Positions 17,233 through 27,400 of a stretch of DNA of 64,000 bases are shown one piece after another. Under the pieces are notes generated by a model. The model was not told the DNA's origin and made no database searches. It worked only from the letters and a program-made list of their open reading frames with translations. Source of the DNA: Herbidospora mongoliensis (lineage in GTDB: Bacteria; Actinomycetota; Actinomycetes; Streptosporangiales; Streptosporangiaceae); NCBI RefSeq assembly GCF_001570545.1, contig NZ_BBXD01000013.1, positions 248,001 through 312,000 on the forward strand, given 5' to 3'. Position 1 is the stretch's first letter, and the number at the start of each line of letters is the position of its first letter. The translations under genes and the position numbers were made by a program.

Positions 17233-17650
17233 CCGTCATCGGCACCCCGAGCTGACTGTAGAGCTCCAACTGGTCGTAGTAGTCACGGTCGGTCACCACC
17301 AGTTCGTCTTCGATGGTGCACACCGACACCCCCCGCAGTGCGATCCGCCGCCCCGTGGCGGGCAGTTCCGCCCCATCGCTGAGCAGGAACGGCCCGTCGT
17401 GGGTGCCGGTGACCGTGAACTCGGTGACGGCCGGGTCGTCGACCATGGGCATGTGCCACGGCGTGACCTTCAGGTCGGAGAAGCCCTCGAACCAGTGCGT
17501 GTAGTACCAGGCGATCTCCTCCCGCCCCTCCTGGAGCCCCGTCGGAGTGACCAGCACTCCGTCGGGCGAGAAATGCTGGATGATCGCCTCGACGTCGTGC
17601 TGGTTATAGGCCGCGAAGCACCGGTTTTTGACTTCCCGGGCACTGGCCAT
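17219..17650 (-). CDS. SnoaL-like / NTF2-fold protein
   Basis: Small cone-shaped alpha+beta barrel protein of 143 residues in the SnoaL-like group (polyketide cyclases, ester hydrolases and unknowns). The N-terminus REVKNRCFAAYNQHDVEAII with FSPDGVLVTPTG is typical. The ATG at 17650 is spaced 8 nt from AGGAGG; three GTG codons directly before it are less well placed. Catalytic role cannot be assigned. Confidence 0.8.
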   Translation of the reverse strand: MASAREVKNRCFAAYNQHDVEAIIQHFSPDGVLVTPTGLQEGREEIAWYYTHWFEGFSDLKVTPWHMPMVDDPAVTEFTVTGTHDGPFLLSDGAELPATGRRIALRGVSVCTIEDELVVTDRDYYDQLELYSQLGVPMTVTPV

Positions 17651-17723
17651 CACCACCACCTCCTCTTACCGAAACTAACAACCAGCTCGGGGTGGTTTGA
17701 AGCCATTTGCCCGAGTCGTTGCC

Positions 17724-18314
17724 TCAGCAGGTGAGCAGCATGTCCAGCAGCGCCGTCTTCTCCGCCGGCTGAAGAGTCAGCGTGTACGCGTACTTCACCG
17801 CGATCCAGGACTTCGCGTACGCGCACTGGAAATCCGGCCGCGACGGCTTCCAGACCGACGGGTCCTTGTCGCCCTTGGCCTGGTTGACGTTGTCGGTCAC
17901 CGCCCACAGCTGCGGCCCGGTGAGATCGTTGGCGAACTGGCGGCGGCGTTCGGTCGTCCACGCCCAGGCGCCCGACCGCCAGGCCTCCTTGAGCGGGACC
18001 ATGTGGTCGATGTCGACGTCGGAGTCATCGGTCCAGATGCCGCCGTCGTAAGGGCTGTGCCAGGTGCCGGAGACCGGTCGGCACGCCGCGTCGGTGACGA
18101 CGTCGACCCCGTCGCGCTTGAGCACGGTCTCGCGGGTGTTGCAGGTACCGCCCACGGTCGCCCAGTGGGGGAACAGCACCCGGTCGTAGCTCGACGCGTT
18201 CCGCTCCTCGGCCACCTCCAGAGTGGACAGCTGATTCACCGCCTCCGCCATGGTCGGCATCCCGGGCACCACTGCCGTGACCAGCGGGAGAAAAGCAGCC
18301 AGAACCCAGCTCAT
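17724..18314 (-). CDS. Secreted HNH endonuclease-like protein (copy 1)
   Basis: Exported nuclease-like protein of 196 residues, GmrSD/DUF1524-type HNH family. A hydrophobic N-terminus (VLAAFLPLVTAVV) suggests secretion. The metal/catalytic core reads DVDIDHMVPL with the upstream CNTRETVLKRD and the C-terminal CAYAKSWIAVK. Four Cys residues could form disulfides. It is clearly paralogous to the gene at 49572. The natural role (nutrient DNA use, defence or interbacterial) is unknown. Confidence 0.82.
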   Translation of the reverse strand: MSWVLAAFLPLVTAVVPGMPTMAEAVNQLSTLEVAEERNASSYDRVLFPHWATVGGTCNTRETVLKRDGVDVVTDAACRPVSGTWHSPYDGGIWTDDSDVDIDHMVPLKEAWRSGAWAWTTERRRQFANDLTGPQLWAVTDNVNQAKGDKDPSVWKPSRPDFQCAYAKSWIAVKYAYTLTLQPAEKTALLDMLLTC

Positions 18315-18371
18315 CGGTCATTCCTCACGTTCTTGCCGGGCCCCCGTGGTCCGGCGAACGTGATCATCGCG

Positions 18372-19226
18372 TCACCAGATCGCGGTTTCCATGATCCTGT
18401 TGTCCCACGGCAAGTCGCGCCACTTTCCGCCCGTCAGAGAACCGATGCGGACGACCGGACCTCCGTCGACCAGCAGCTGGTCCTTGAAGACGGAGAAGCG
18501 TCGCACCTCTCCCGGCACCTCGATCCGGGCGAGGAACCTGCCGTCGCTCACCGAGTAGCGCTCGATGACCCCGCCGGAGCGGGCGACGAGGACTTCCTCA
18601 TCGGTGACCACCGGGTCGACGACGCCCCCGCTTGACGTCTTCAGTGGCCGGTCGGCGTCGAGGAACCGGAGTTCCTCCGGCTGAGCGCAGATGGCGGTGC
18701 TCGACTCCGGCGGCGGAGTGGACGTGCAGGGCAGCGAGACCACCAGGAGGAGCCGAGTGCCGTCGGGCGACCAGACCAGCCGCCGCACGTCGGTCATCTT
18801 CCTGATCGTCTCCCGCCCCGTCGCGATGTCCCGGATGACCAGAGAGGTGGCGGCATCGCGGCCACCCGTGAATCCGGCCATGAAGGCGACCTTGGACCCG
18901 TCGCGGGTCATCGCCCAGGCGTGTTTGGCGGTGCCGACACCGTCCATCGACGCGATGAGTTCGGGCGTGTAGGCGGGCTTCGGTAAGTGGAAATAGCGCG
19001 GCTCGGCGTCGCCGGTGATGCCTAGCACATGGAATCCGTCGTCGGCGGCGGTGATGCGCTGGACGTGCTCGACTCCCGGCAGTTTCAGGTCGTCGCTGAC
19101 GGCGACCCCGACGGTGTTGTAGACCGTCACCGTCTGGTCGGTGTTCTTGACCAGATAGACGGCCTCCGGATCGGCCGCGCACTGCGTGTTCACCAGTAGG
19201 GCCAGCGTGGCCAGGACACGCTTCAT
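18372..19226 (-). CDS. Exported beta-propeller-like protein of unknown function
   Basis: 284 residues with an N-terminal export signal (KRVLATLALLVNTQC; the Cys may be a weak lipobox). Repeated motifs such as RRLVWSPDGTRLLLVVS and MTRDGSKVAFMAG resemble TolB/WD40 blades. No catalytic motif is seen. GGAGGAG precedes the ATG. It is divergent from the HAD gene with 27 bp between starts. Confidence 0.7.
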   Translation of the reverse strand: MKRVLATLALLVNTQCAADPEAVYLVKNTDQTVTVYNTVGVAVSDDLKLPGVEHVQRITAADDGFHVLGITGDAEPRYFHLPKPAYTPELIASMDGVGTAKHAWAMTRDGSKVAFMAGFTGGRDAATSLVIRDIATGRETIRKMTDVRRLVWSPDGTRLLLVVSLPCTSTPPPESSTAICAQPEELRFLDADRPLKTSSGGVVDPVVTDEEVLVARSGGVIERYSVSDGRFLARIEVPGEVRRFSVFKDQLLVDGGPVVRIGSLTGGKWRDLPWDNRIMETAIW

Positions 19227-19240
19227 TCAGGTCTCCTCCA

Positions 19241-19246
19241 TAGAAT
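19241..19246 (+). promoter_or_regulatory. -10 box of a probable leaderless gene
   Basis: TAGAAT lies 7 bp before the GTG of the HAD hydrolase and no ribosome site intervenes, the usual geometry for leaderless transcripts in actinobacteria. No convincing -35 is visible. Confidence 0.4.
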
Positions 19247-19253
19247 CGGCCGC

Positions 19254-19883
19254 GTGCAACGGCTGGCCCTTTTCGACATGGACAACACACTCATCGACCT
19301 CGACGGGGCCTTCGGCTCCTGGGCCGCCGAGTTCGCCGCGACCCACGACCTGGGCGCAGGCGGCCTGCAGTGGATCCTGGACCTCGACATCCCCCACCGG
19401 GACCTGATGTTCCGGTGGATCAAATACCACTTCGATATTGCGGCATCGGCAGATGACCTGTGGGCCGAATATCGGGCCCGGATGCCCTTTCTCGTCGAAT
19501 GCCGACCCGAAGTCCTCGCCATGCTGGCCCGCCTCCGCGAAAGCGGCTGGAAGGTCGGCATCGTGGCCAACGGAATGGCCGACAACCAGCTCGGAAAACT
19601 CCGCGCCACCGGATTGGCCGACGCGGTCGACGGATTCGCCGTCGCCGGCGTCGAGGGGATCAGAAAACCCGACGTGGCCCTTTTCGCCATCGCCGCCACC
19701 CGGTGCGGGACCTCGCTGGAAAAGGGCGGCTGGATGGTGGGCGACAACCTCACCGCCGACATCGAAGGAGGCCGCGCCGCCGGTCTCCGGACCATCTGGG
19801 TCACCTCGGAGCAGGGTGACTCTCCGGCGGATCACGTGGTCAGCGACGTCCTCGACGCCGAACCGCTGATCTCGGATGACTAG
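19254..19883 (+). CDS. HAD-superfamily phosphatase
   Basis: Cytoplasmic HAD-IA hydrolase, 209 residues. Motif I is FDMDNTLIDLD (nucleophile and acid Asp), motif II VANGMADN, motif III Lys in GIRKPD, motif IV GDNLTADIEG. Such enzymes dephosphorylate small phosphometabolites; the substrate is not predictable. The GTG start probably heads a leaderless message. The aldo/keto reductase gene follows after 36 bp. Confidence 0.88.
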   Translation: MQRLALFDMDNTLIDLDGAFGSWAAEFAATHDLGAGGLQWILDLDIPHRDLMFRWIKYHFDIAASADDLWAEYRARMPFLVECRPEVLAMLARLRESGWKVGIVANGMADNQLGKLRATGLADAVDGFAVAGVEGIRKPDVALFAIAATRCGTSLEKGGWMVGDNLTADIEGGRAAGLRTIWVTSEQGDSPADHVVSDVLDAEPLISDD

Positions 19884-19919
19884 GCTCGGACCTGCAGAAT
19901 TCGTGATGGAAGGAAATCC

Positions 19920-20897
19920 GTGGAACACCGCACACTCGGCCGGACCGGCAGGGACGTATCCGTCGTCGGCCTCGGCACCTGGCAGCTCGGCGCCGACTGG
20001 GGCGACGTCAGCGAGGAGACCGCCTTCGCCGTCCTCGAAGCCGCCGTCGAGACCGGCGTCGACTTCTTCGACACCGCCGACGTCTACGGCAACGGCCGCA
20101 GCGAGCAGATCATCGGCCGCTTCATCAAGGACCACCCGGACATCCTGGTCGCCACCAAGATGGGCCGCCGGGTCGAGCAGGTCCCCGGGAACTACACCAT
20201 CGACAACTTCCGCGCCTGGAACGACCGGTCGCGCACCAACCTGGGCGTCGACACCCTCGACCTCGTCCAGCTCCACTGCCCGCCCACGGCGGTCTACTCG
20301 ACCGACGAGGTCTTCGACGCCCTCGACACGATGGTGCAGGAAGGCCGCATGGCCAACTACGCCGTCAGCGTCGAGACCCGCGAGGAGGCACTCGCCGCGA
20401 TCGCCCGTCCGGGGGTGGCCAGCGTCCAGATCATCCTGAACATGCTGCGCCTCGGCCCGCTCGCCGACGTCCTGCCCGCCGCCCAGAAGGCCGGGGTCGG
20501 CATCATCGCCCGGGTCCCGCTGGCCAGCGGTCTCCTTTCTGGCCGGTACGACCTGAGCACCACCTTCCCGGCCAACGACCACCGCAACTACAACCGCCAC
20601 GGCGCCGCCTTCGACGTCGGCGAGACCTTCTCCGGCGTCGACTTCGAAACGGGCCTGGAAGCCGTCCGCCGCCTGACCCCGCTCGTCCCCGACGGCGCCA
20701 CGATGGCCCAGTTCGCACTGCGCTGGATCATCGACCAGCCGGGTGTGAGCGCTATCATCCCGGGCGCCAGCAACCCGGGCCAGGCCCGCTCCAACTCCGC
20801 CGCCGCGGATCTCGCCCCCCTGAGCGACGAGATCCTGGCCGCGGTGAACGCCATCTACGACGAACTGATCGCCCCCCAGATCGGCGATCGCTGGTAG
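19920..20897 (+). CDS. Aldo/keto reductase
   Basis: NADPH-dependent oxidoreductase of 325 residues. The catalytic tetrad is present: Asp and Tyr in FFDTADVYGNGRSE, Lys in VATKMGRR, His in LVQLHCPP. The cofactor end is IIPGASNPGQARSN. AAGGAAAT precedes the GTG start. It is probably cotranscribed with the HAD gene. Substrate unknown. Confidence 0.92.
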   Translation: MEHRTLGRTGRDVSVVGLGTWQLGADWGDVSEETAFAVLEAAVETGVDFFDTADVYGNGRSEQIIGRFIKDHPDILVATKMGRRVEQVPGNYTIDNFRAWNDRSRTNLGVDTLDLVQLHCPPTAVYSTDEVFDALDTMVQEGRMANYAVSVETREEALAAIARPGVASVQIILNMLRLGPLADVLPAAQKAGVGIIARVPLASGLLSGRYDLSTTFPANDHRNYNRHGAAFDVGETFSGVDFETGLEAVRRLTPLVPDGATMAQFALRWIIDQPGVSAIIPGASNPGQARSNSAAADLAPLSDEILAAVNAIYDELIAPQIGDRW

Positions 20898-20902
20898 ACC
20901 GG

Positions 20903-21547
20903 CTAACGGCCGAGGCCGGCGTCCCTTGCGCGGATGATGGCCTCGGCTCGGTCGGCTGCCTGGAGTTTGGTGACCACGGCGTACACGTGGTTGCGGACGG
21001 TTTTCTGGGACAGGAAGAGGCGGGTGGCGATCTGGGTGTTCGACAGGCCGGCCGCCACCAGGTCGAGGACCTCCCGCTCGCGCGCCGTCAGGGTCGGGAA
21101 GGTCTCGCCGGACATGACCGGGGGGCGAGAGGTGAGGAAGTCGGCGATGCGGGTGGCCAGGACCGCGCCGAAGACGACGCCGCCTCCCGCCACGGTGGTG
21201 ATGGCGCGGACGACCTCGTCGGGTTCGGCGCCTTTCAGCAGGTAGCCGCGTGCGCCGGCGCGGAGGGCGTCGAAGATGGTGCCGTCCTCTTCCGACATGG
21301 TGAGGACGACCACGCCGGTTTCCGGGCGTTCGGCCAGGACGCGGCGGGTGGCCTCGATGCCATCCATCTCGGGCATCGAGACGTCCATGACGACCACGTC
21401 GGGGTGCTGCCGGAGGACCTTCTCCACGGCTTCGACGCCGTTCGACGCGGTGCCGATCACGTCTATGTCGTCGATGCTGCCGAGCAGGGCGGCGAAGCCC
21501 TCGCGGAAGACCGGGTGGTCGTCCACGACCAGGACTCTGATCGTCAT
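20903..21547 (-). CDS. NarL/FixJ-type response regulator
   Basis: 214 residues: receiver domain with acidic pair VVDDHP, phospho-acceptor Asp in VVMDVSMPEMDG and Lys in LLKGAEPD, then a LuxR-type HTH (LTAREREVLDLVAAGLSNTQ). The ATG overlaps the kinase stop (ATGA), so kinase and regulator are translated together. A likely target is the adjacent membrane-protein promoter, or its own. Confidence 0.93.
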   Translation of the reverse strand: MTIRVLVVDDHPVFREGFAALLGSIDDIDVIGTASNGVEAVEKVLRQHPDVVVMDVSMPEMDGIEATRRVLAERPETGVVVLTMSEEDGTIFDALRAGARGYLLKGAEPDEVVRAITTVAGGGVVFGAVLATRIADFLTSRPPVMSGETFPTLTAREREVLDLVAAGLSNTQIATRLFLSQKTVRNHVYAVVTKLQAADRAEAIIRARDAGLGR

Positions 21548-23649
21548 ACCGTCACCTCGTCGCGGGCGGGCAGGCGCGTCCACACCCTGGTTCCTGTTGG
21601 CTCGATCGGGTCGATCACGCAGGTGCCGCCCAGTTCGGCGGCGCGTTCGCGCATGGAGACCAGGCCGACTCCGCTCACCGCGCCGGGGCCGAAGCCGATG
21701 CCGTCGTCGGTGATCTCGACGTCCAGGACCCCGTTCGAACGGGTCAGGGTGACGGTGCAGGTCGTCGCCTGGGCGTGGCGGCGCACGTTGGTGATCGCCT
21801 CTGCGGCTATCCGGTAGGCCGCCACCTCGACCGCGGCCGGCAGGCCGGCCAGGTCGCCGTGTTCCTCGACGCGCATGGTCAGGCCCGGTGCCAGTTGGCG
21901 GATCGCGCCTACCAGGCCCACGTCGTCGAGTGCGGGTGGGCGCAGGCCGTGGACGAGCCGGCGCACTTCGGCGAGGAGGCCGGTGAGTTCCTGGCGGGCC
22001 TGGCCGAGGATCTGGTCGGCGTCCTCGCCGGAGCGGCGGGCGGTGATCCTGGCCATGTCGATGCGGGCGGCGACCGCCGCCAGAGTGGGGCCCAGGCCGT
22101 CGTGGAGTTCGCGGCGCAGTCGCCGCCGTTCGTCTTCGACGGCCGACACGATTCTCTCCCGGCCGCGCTGGAGTTCCTCCGCCAGGTGGACGGCCCTCGC
22201 CGCCGCCGCGGCCTGCCGGATCACGTCGGCGAGCAGGCGCTCGTCGCCGGAGGTGGGGCGGGTGACCCTGGCAGGAAGGACCAACCGGCCGATGCGTTCG
22301 CCCCGGTAGGCGATGGGGAGGGCCCTGGTCTCAGCGGGGCGTTCGCCGTCTTCGACCAGCAGCGCGTCGGTGATCTCTACACCGACGTACGAGGATCTGA
22401 AGGCCTTCCTGACCGTGCGGGCCAGCGTGAGGAGTTGCGCCTCGGAGTCGTCGGTCGCCTCAAGTCGTTCGGCCAGGCCGGAGACCACGTGGTAGGGGTC
22501 GTCGCGGTCGCCCATGACCCAGCGCCGGACCAGCCGCCACAGCCTGCCGCGCAGTTGCGCGTAGGCGATGGCGACCGCGAACACCGCGATGACCAGGCGT
22601 TCTCCGTCGTTCAGCCGCGAACCGAGGAACTGGCCGACGCTCCCCAGGACCACCAGGTCGAGCACGAACGTCAGCGCCAGCAGCAGCCCGTAGACGACCG
22701 TCCCGCCGAGCAGCCGGTCGACGTCGACCAGGTCGGGGCGGACGATGCCGATCGCGACCGCCGCCGCCGTGAGGGTCACCCCGACGGCCAGGCCGGCGGC
22801 CGTCCACGAGCCGGGGAGCAGCCGGAACGTCAGCATGACCATGAGGTCGACCAGGCCCGCCCAGACCAGCCAGCGCAGCCGCATCCGGTCGAGCCCGGCC
22901 GACCCCCGGTAGCGCCGGACGACCATGACGAACGGTGCGACCAGGCTCAGCGGCGCGCTGAGCTGGGCCACCCGCAGCAGGACCGTCCAGAGCTCGTCGG
23001 GCAGCGGCAGGTAGAGCAGGTCGAGGTTCAACGCGCGCAGCGGGGCGGGGAGCGGGCCGGATTCCGAGGTCGCCTGGGCGATCCCGGAGGGCGCCGCGAT
23101 CAACGCCAGCGGCAGCAGACTCGTCAGGCCCAAGCTGACCAGCGAGATCCCACGCCACCATCCCGTGGGCAGCCTGCCGTCCGGGAACAGCACCAGAGCC
23201 AGCGGCAGCAGCAGCACGAGCCCGGCGCCGAAACGCTGGTAGATCAGGAAGGCCGCCGACCCGCCGGGGAGTCCCGCGTACGTCGAGTACGCCAGCCACG
23301 ACGACGCGAGCCCGTCGAGCGCCCACCAGGCGCCGAAGACGGACATCAGCCACCCGAGGGCATGACGCGGGAACCGGCCCAGGACGGCCATCCCGGCCGC
23401 CGCGAGCGCCATCCCGGTCACCGAGTCGACCGCGCCCGGCTGGAGTTCCAGTAGCGCGCGATGGGCCGACGGAACTCGTACATCAAGAAGGGCCGCGGCG
23501 GGCAGCGCGGTCACCGCGACCGCGAAGAGCACCGGCCCCGGCCTCAGCTTCTGCACCAGCAAAGCATGCCTTAGCAGGTCAAAGAAGTCCCTAGGACGCG
23601 TGTCCTGTCTTTTCTGGGCATCGCCTGGGCCCCCGAAACGGGACGCCAC
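21544..23649 (-). CDS. NarL-type sensor histidine kinase with large membrane sensor
   Basis: Up to 701 residues. About ten hydrophobic segments fill the first 330 residues, then a GAF-like linker (ALPIAYRGERIGRLVLP), a HisKA_3 dimer helix with the phosphorylated His in RRELHDGLG (about 516) and an ATPase domain (AEAITNVRRHAQ, DDGIGFGPG). The given start is GTG at 23649. A GTG at 23556, just before the first membrane segment, is a good alternative because the first 31 residues look non-conserved. It faces a small membrane protein gene, so a membrane-stress or lipid signal is possible. Confidence 0.9.
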   Translation of the reverse strand: MASRFGGPGDAQKRQDTRPRDFFDLLRHALLVQKLRPGPVLFAVAVTALPAAALLDVRVPSAHRALLELQPGAVDSVTGMALAAAGMAVLGRFPRHALGWLMSVFGAWWALDGLASSWLAYSTYAGLPGGSAAFLIYQRFGAGLVLLLPLALVLFPDGRLPTGWWRGISLVSLGLTSLLPLALIAAPSGIAQATSESGPLPAPLRALNLDLLYLPLPDELWTVLLRVAQLSAPLSLVAPFVMVVRRYRGSAGLDRMRLRWLVWAGLVDLMVMLTFRLLPGSWTAAGLAVGVTLTAAAVAIGIVRPDLVDVDRLLGGTVVYGLLLALTFVLDLVVLGSVGQFLGSRLNDGERLVIAVFAVAIAYAQLRGRLWRLVRRWVMGDRDDPYHVVSGLAERLEATDDSEAQLLTLARTVRKAFRSSYVGVEITDALLVEDGERPAETRALPIAYRGERIGRLVLPARVTRPTSGDERLLADVIRQAAAAARAVHLAEELQRGRERIVSAVEDERRRLRRELHDGLGPTLAAVAARIDMARITARRSGEDADQILGQARQELTGLLAEVRRLVHGLRPPALDDVGLVGAIRQLAPGLTMRVEEHGDLAGLPAAVEVAAYRIAAEAITNVRRHAQATTCTVTLTRSNGVLDVEITDDGIGFGPGAVSGVGLVSMRERAAELGGTCVIDPIEPTGTRVWTRLPARDEVTV

Positions 23650-23721
23650 GCCCTGATGGCCCAGGCCGTTCGGTCAGCAGGATCGTCATCGTTCCACCTC
23701 GAAGAAACGAAGGACCTGACG

Positions 23722-24327
23722 ATGACGCTCACCGCCACCCCCACCTCTCCCACCCTCACCGACACGACGATCCGCCGGCTGGCCCTGGGCATGTCGACCG
23801 GGGCCCTGCTCTGGTCGGCCCTCAGCTTCACCTACGGTTTCCAGCCCACGACGAATCTCGGCTGGATGCTCACCGACCTCGGCGGCCTGGCCTTCCAGGC
23901 CGGGCTGATGTGCCTGCTGGCCCTCATGATCCGCACCCAGGCGACCGGAACGAGCAAGGTCGCCCGGGTCATGCTGCAGGTCGAGCGGGTGCTGCTGGTC
24001 CCGGCCATGACGTGGAGCCTGCTGCACGCGGTCCTGCCGGATCAGCGCGACGCCGGCTGGCTGGCCATCCTGGACATCTTCTGGCCGCTGTCGATGCTCG
24101 GCATGTTCGTGATCGGCGTCAAGGTCGCCTTCGCCGGTCGCTGGCGTGGCCTGGCCCGGGTGTGGCCCGTGGTCGCCGAGAGCTGGGCCGTCGTGTCGAT
24201 CCCCAGCATGGGCATCCTCGGCCCGGAGGTCGGCAACCTCGTCGGCGCGACCCACCTGCTCATCGGCTACACCACGCTCGGCCTGATCATCGCCTTCCGG
24301 CCCGAGCTGGTTCGTACCGAAAGCTGA
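23722..24327 (+). CDS. Small integral membrane protein, unknown function
   Basis: 201 residues with about six hydrophobic segments (for example LGMSTGALLWSALSF, LAFQAGLMCLLALMI, ATHLLIGYTTLGLIIAF). The ATG at 23722 follows GAAGGAC; an upstream in-frame start is unsupported. It is divergent from the histidine kinase and may be its regulatory target. I do not recognise the family. Confidence 0.75.
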   Translation: MTLTATPTSPTLTDTTIRRLALGMSTGALLWSALSFTYGFQPTTNLGWMLTDLGGLAFQAGLMCLLALMIRTQATGTSKVARVMLQVERVLLVPAMTWSLLHAVLPDQRDAGWLAILDIFWPLSMLGMFVIGVKVAFAGRWRGLARVWPVVAESWAVVSIPSMGILGPEVGNLVGATHLLIGYTTLGLIIAFRPELVRTES

Positions 24328-24337
24328 TTTTCCAGGA

Positions 24338-24374
24338 AAAGGGCGTCCTTCCCACAGGGGAAAGGACGCCCTTT
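24338..24374. terminator. Bidirectional terminator
   Basis: AAAGGGCGTCCTT (24338-24350) pairs perfectly with AAGGACGCCCTTT (24362-24374), a 13-bp stem with an 11-nt loop. It sits between the membrane protein gene and the convergent GH95 gene, with T residues after the stem on both strands. Confidence 0.85.
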
Positions 24375-24407
24375 CGCGTTGCGCGCCGTTGCGCTGAACG
24401 TGGAGCC

Positions 24408-27400
24408 CTATGCCGACACGGTGAACGAATCCACATCGAACAGGGAACCTGCGCCTCCGGTGAAGACCAGGAACAGCGGCCCGGAAGCCGATCCCGTCAA
24501 CGTCGTGGAGACCGTCACGTGGGTGTCCCAGCCGCCCGTCGGGGCCACCGCGACCGAGCCGAGCAGGGTGCCGGTCTGTGATCCCGACCTGATTTGAATG
24601 GTGCCGCCGGCTCCGGCAGACGACACCCGGGCGCTGAAAGTGCGCAGGCCCGAGGTGCTGACCCCCGAGTAGGCCGCCCAGTCGCCGTTGTCGATGTAGC
24701 CGATCGAGAAGCCGCCCTGGGCGCCCGGGTGGTCGGCCTGCTGCACCCCGCTCATCGAGGTCCAGGCCTCACCCTGGACCGTCTGCGGCTGCGGGCCGGT
24801 TCCGCCGGTCGTCCCCACGGTGATGGTGTCGACGTCGAGCAGGCTGCCCGAACCGCCGGAGAAGACCAGATACAAAGGCCCGGAGCCCGTCCCGGTCAGT
24901 GTCGTCGACACGGTCGCGAACGTGTCCCAGCTCCCGGTCGGCGCGACCGCCACCGTGCCGAGCACGGTCCCGGTCTGCGACCCGGCCCTGATCGTGATCG
25001 TCCCGCCGGGGCCGCCCGAGGAGACCCGGGCGCTGAAGGTGCGCAGGCCCGAGGTGCTGACCTGCGAGTAGGCCGCCCAGTCGCCGTTGTCGATGTAGCC
25101 GACGGTCTGACCGCCGCTGGCGGTGGTGTGGCCCGCGCTCTGGACGCCCGACTGCGAGGTGAACGCCTCACCCTCGACGGTCTGGGTGGTCCCGCCGCCG
25201 GTGGTGGTGAAACTGATCGTGTACGTCTTCCCAGCGGTCGCCGCCCAGCTCAGCGTGTCGCCGGTCCGGGTGGCGGTGACGGTCGCGCCGGTCTCGTCCT
25301 TGACCGAGTAGGTGCCGGTGGCGGCCGCGGTGCGGACCTTGATCGGTGCGCTGCGAGCCGTCTTCAGGATGATCGTCTCGGCCGCGCCCGACCTCCACGT
25401 CGTGTCGACGGTGACGTCGCCGCGCGCCTTCAGACCCGTCACCGAGCCGTTGGCCCACGTCGAGGGCAGGGCGGGCAGCACGTGCACGGTGTCGTGCTGG
25501 CTCTGCACGAGCATCTCGGCGACACCGGAGGTCGCACCGAAGTTGCCGTCGATCTGGAACGGCGGGTGGGTGTCCCACAGGTTGTCGAGCGTGGACGTCT
25601 TCAGCTGCTCCGACAGCAGCTTGTGGGCCCGGTTGCCGTCGAGGAGGCGCGCCCAGAAGTTGATCTTCCAGGCCTTCGACCAGCCGGTGCCGCCGTCGCC
25701 GCGCGCGTTCAGCGAGACGCGGGCCGCGTTGGCCTCGGCCGTCCCCGGCAGGATCTGGTTGCTCGGGTGCAGGGCGAACAGGTGCGAGACGTGGCGGTGG
25801 GTGTCGGTCTGGGAGTCCCAGTCGGTCTTCCACTCCTGGAGCTGGCCCCAGCTGCCGATGCGCAGGCCCGGGTCGAGGCGGGACAGCGCGGTGGTGAGCT
25901 CGGCCTGGAGCGAGGTGTCCACGTTCAGCGCGCGGGCGGAGGCCAGGGCGTTGGTGAACACCTCCTTCACGATCTGCTGCGACATGGCCGCGCCGGCCGA
26001 GAAGTCGCCGTTCTCCGGCGAGTAGCTGGGCGAGACCACGAGGCGGTTGTCACGCGGGTCGGTGTGCAGGAAGTCCAGCCAGAACTCGGCCGCGCCCTTG
26101 ATCGCCGGGTAGGCGGTGTTGCGCAGGTAGTTGATGTCGCCGTTGAAGCGGTAGCTGTCGTAGAGGTGCTGGGTCGTCCAGGCGGCGGCCTCGGGGAACC
26201 AGAACGACTGCGGGTAGCTGTGCACGCCGGTGAAGCCGTAGGGGTTGGTCTCGTTGTTGACCACCCAGCCCCGGGCGCCGTACATGTTCTGCGCGGTGAC
26301 CCGGCCGGGGGCGACCATCGAGTTCACGTAGCGGTCGTAGGGTCTGGTCGTCTCGCGGAGGTTGGTCTGCTCGGCGGGCCAGTAGTTCATCTGCAGGTTG
26401 ATGTTGACGTGGTAGTCGGCGTCCCAGGGTGGGTTGACGACGTTGTTCCACACGCCCTGCAGGTTGGCCGGGAGGATGTCGTTCTCCCGCGACGAGGAGA
26501 TCAGCAGATAGCGGCCGTACGCGAAGAACATCGCCTCCAGCGCCCGGTCCTGCGTCGACGAGCCGCCGGTGTAGTTGCTGCGCAGCGTGTTCGTCGGCAC
26601 GGTCGGGTTCGTCTGGCCGATGTTCAGCTTCACCCGGTCGAACAGGTTCTTGTAGTCGGCCAGGTGGGCGGCCTTCAGCGCGTCGTAGCTCTGGGCCGCG
26701 GCGGCGGTGACCCGCGAGGTGACGCCCGACGCCGGGTCGGCGCCCCGGTAGGTCGGGTAGACGTCGGAGTAGTTCGTCCCGGCCGACAGCACCAAGACGA
26801 CGCTGTTGGCGCCGGTCACGGTGACCCGGTCGCCCGAGTCGGTGCGGGTGCCGCCCTGGTTGAGAACCTGGACCTGCGCCTCGAACTTCAGGCCGTTGTT
26901 GGCCAGCGCGCCCTTGATCGTCAAACGGCCGTTCGAGGCGGTGACGGTCTTGTCGGAACGCGGTGAGGTGTGCCGCACGGTGAAGGAGACCCGGCCGGTC
27001 TGGCTGGCCGAGATGCGGGCCACGATGACGTTGCCGGGGTTGCTGGCGAAGTACTCACGGGTGTACTCGACCCCGCCGGCGGTGTAGCCGACCCGGGCGA
27101 CCGCCTCGCGCAGGCTCAGCTCACGTCGGTATTCGGTGGTGCTGGTCGGCGCGCCCGCGAAGTCGAGGAACAGGTCGCCGAAGGTCTGGTAGGAGCCGAA
27201 GTTGGTCTTGCCCTGGCCGAGGGCGTTCGCGACGGTCTGCGGGACGATCCGCTGGCTCTGGTCGATCTGCGCCTGGATGTTGTCGATGGCCCCCGGGCGG
27301 GGGGAGGTCCAGTTCCCGTGGTTGTAGCCGCCGGAAGCGCCGGGGCCGCCGGTCCACAGGGTCTTCTCGTTGAACTGGATCTGCTCGGAGGCCACTCCGC

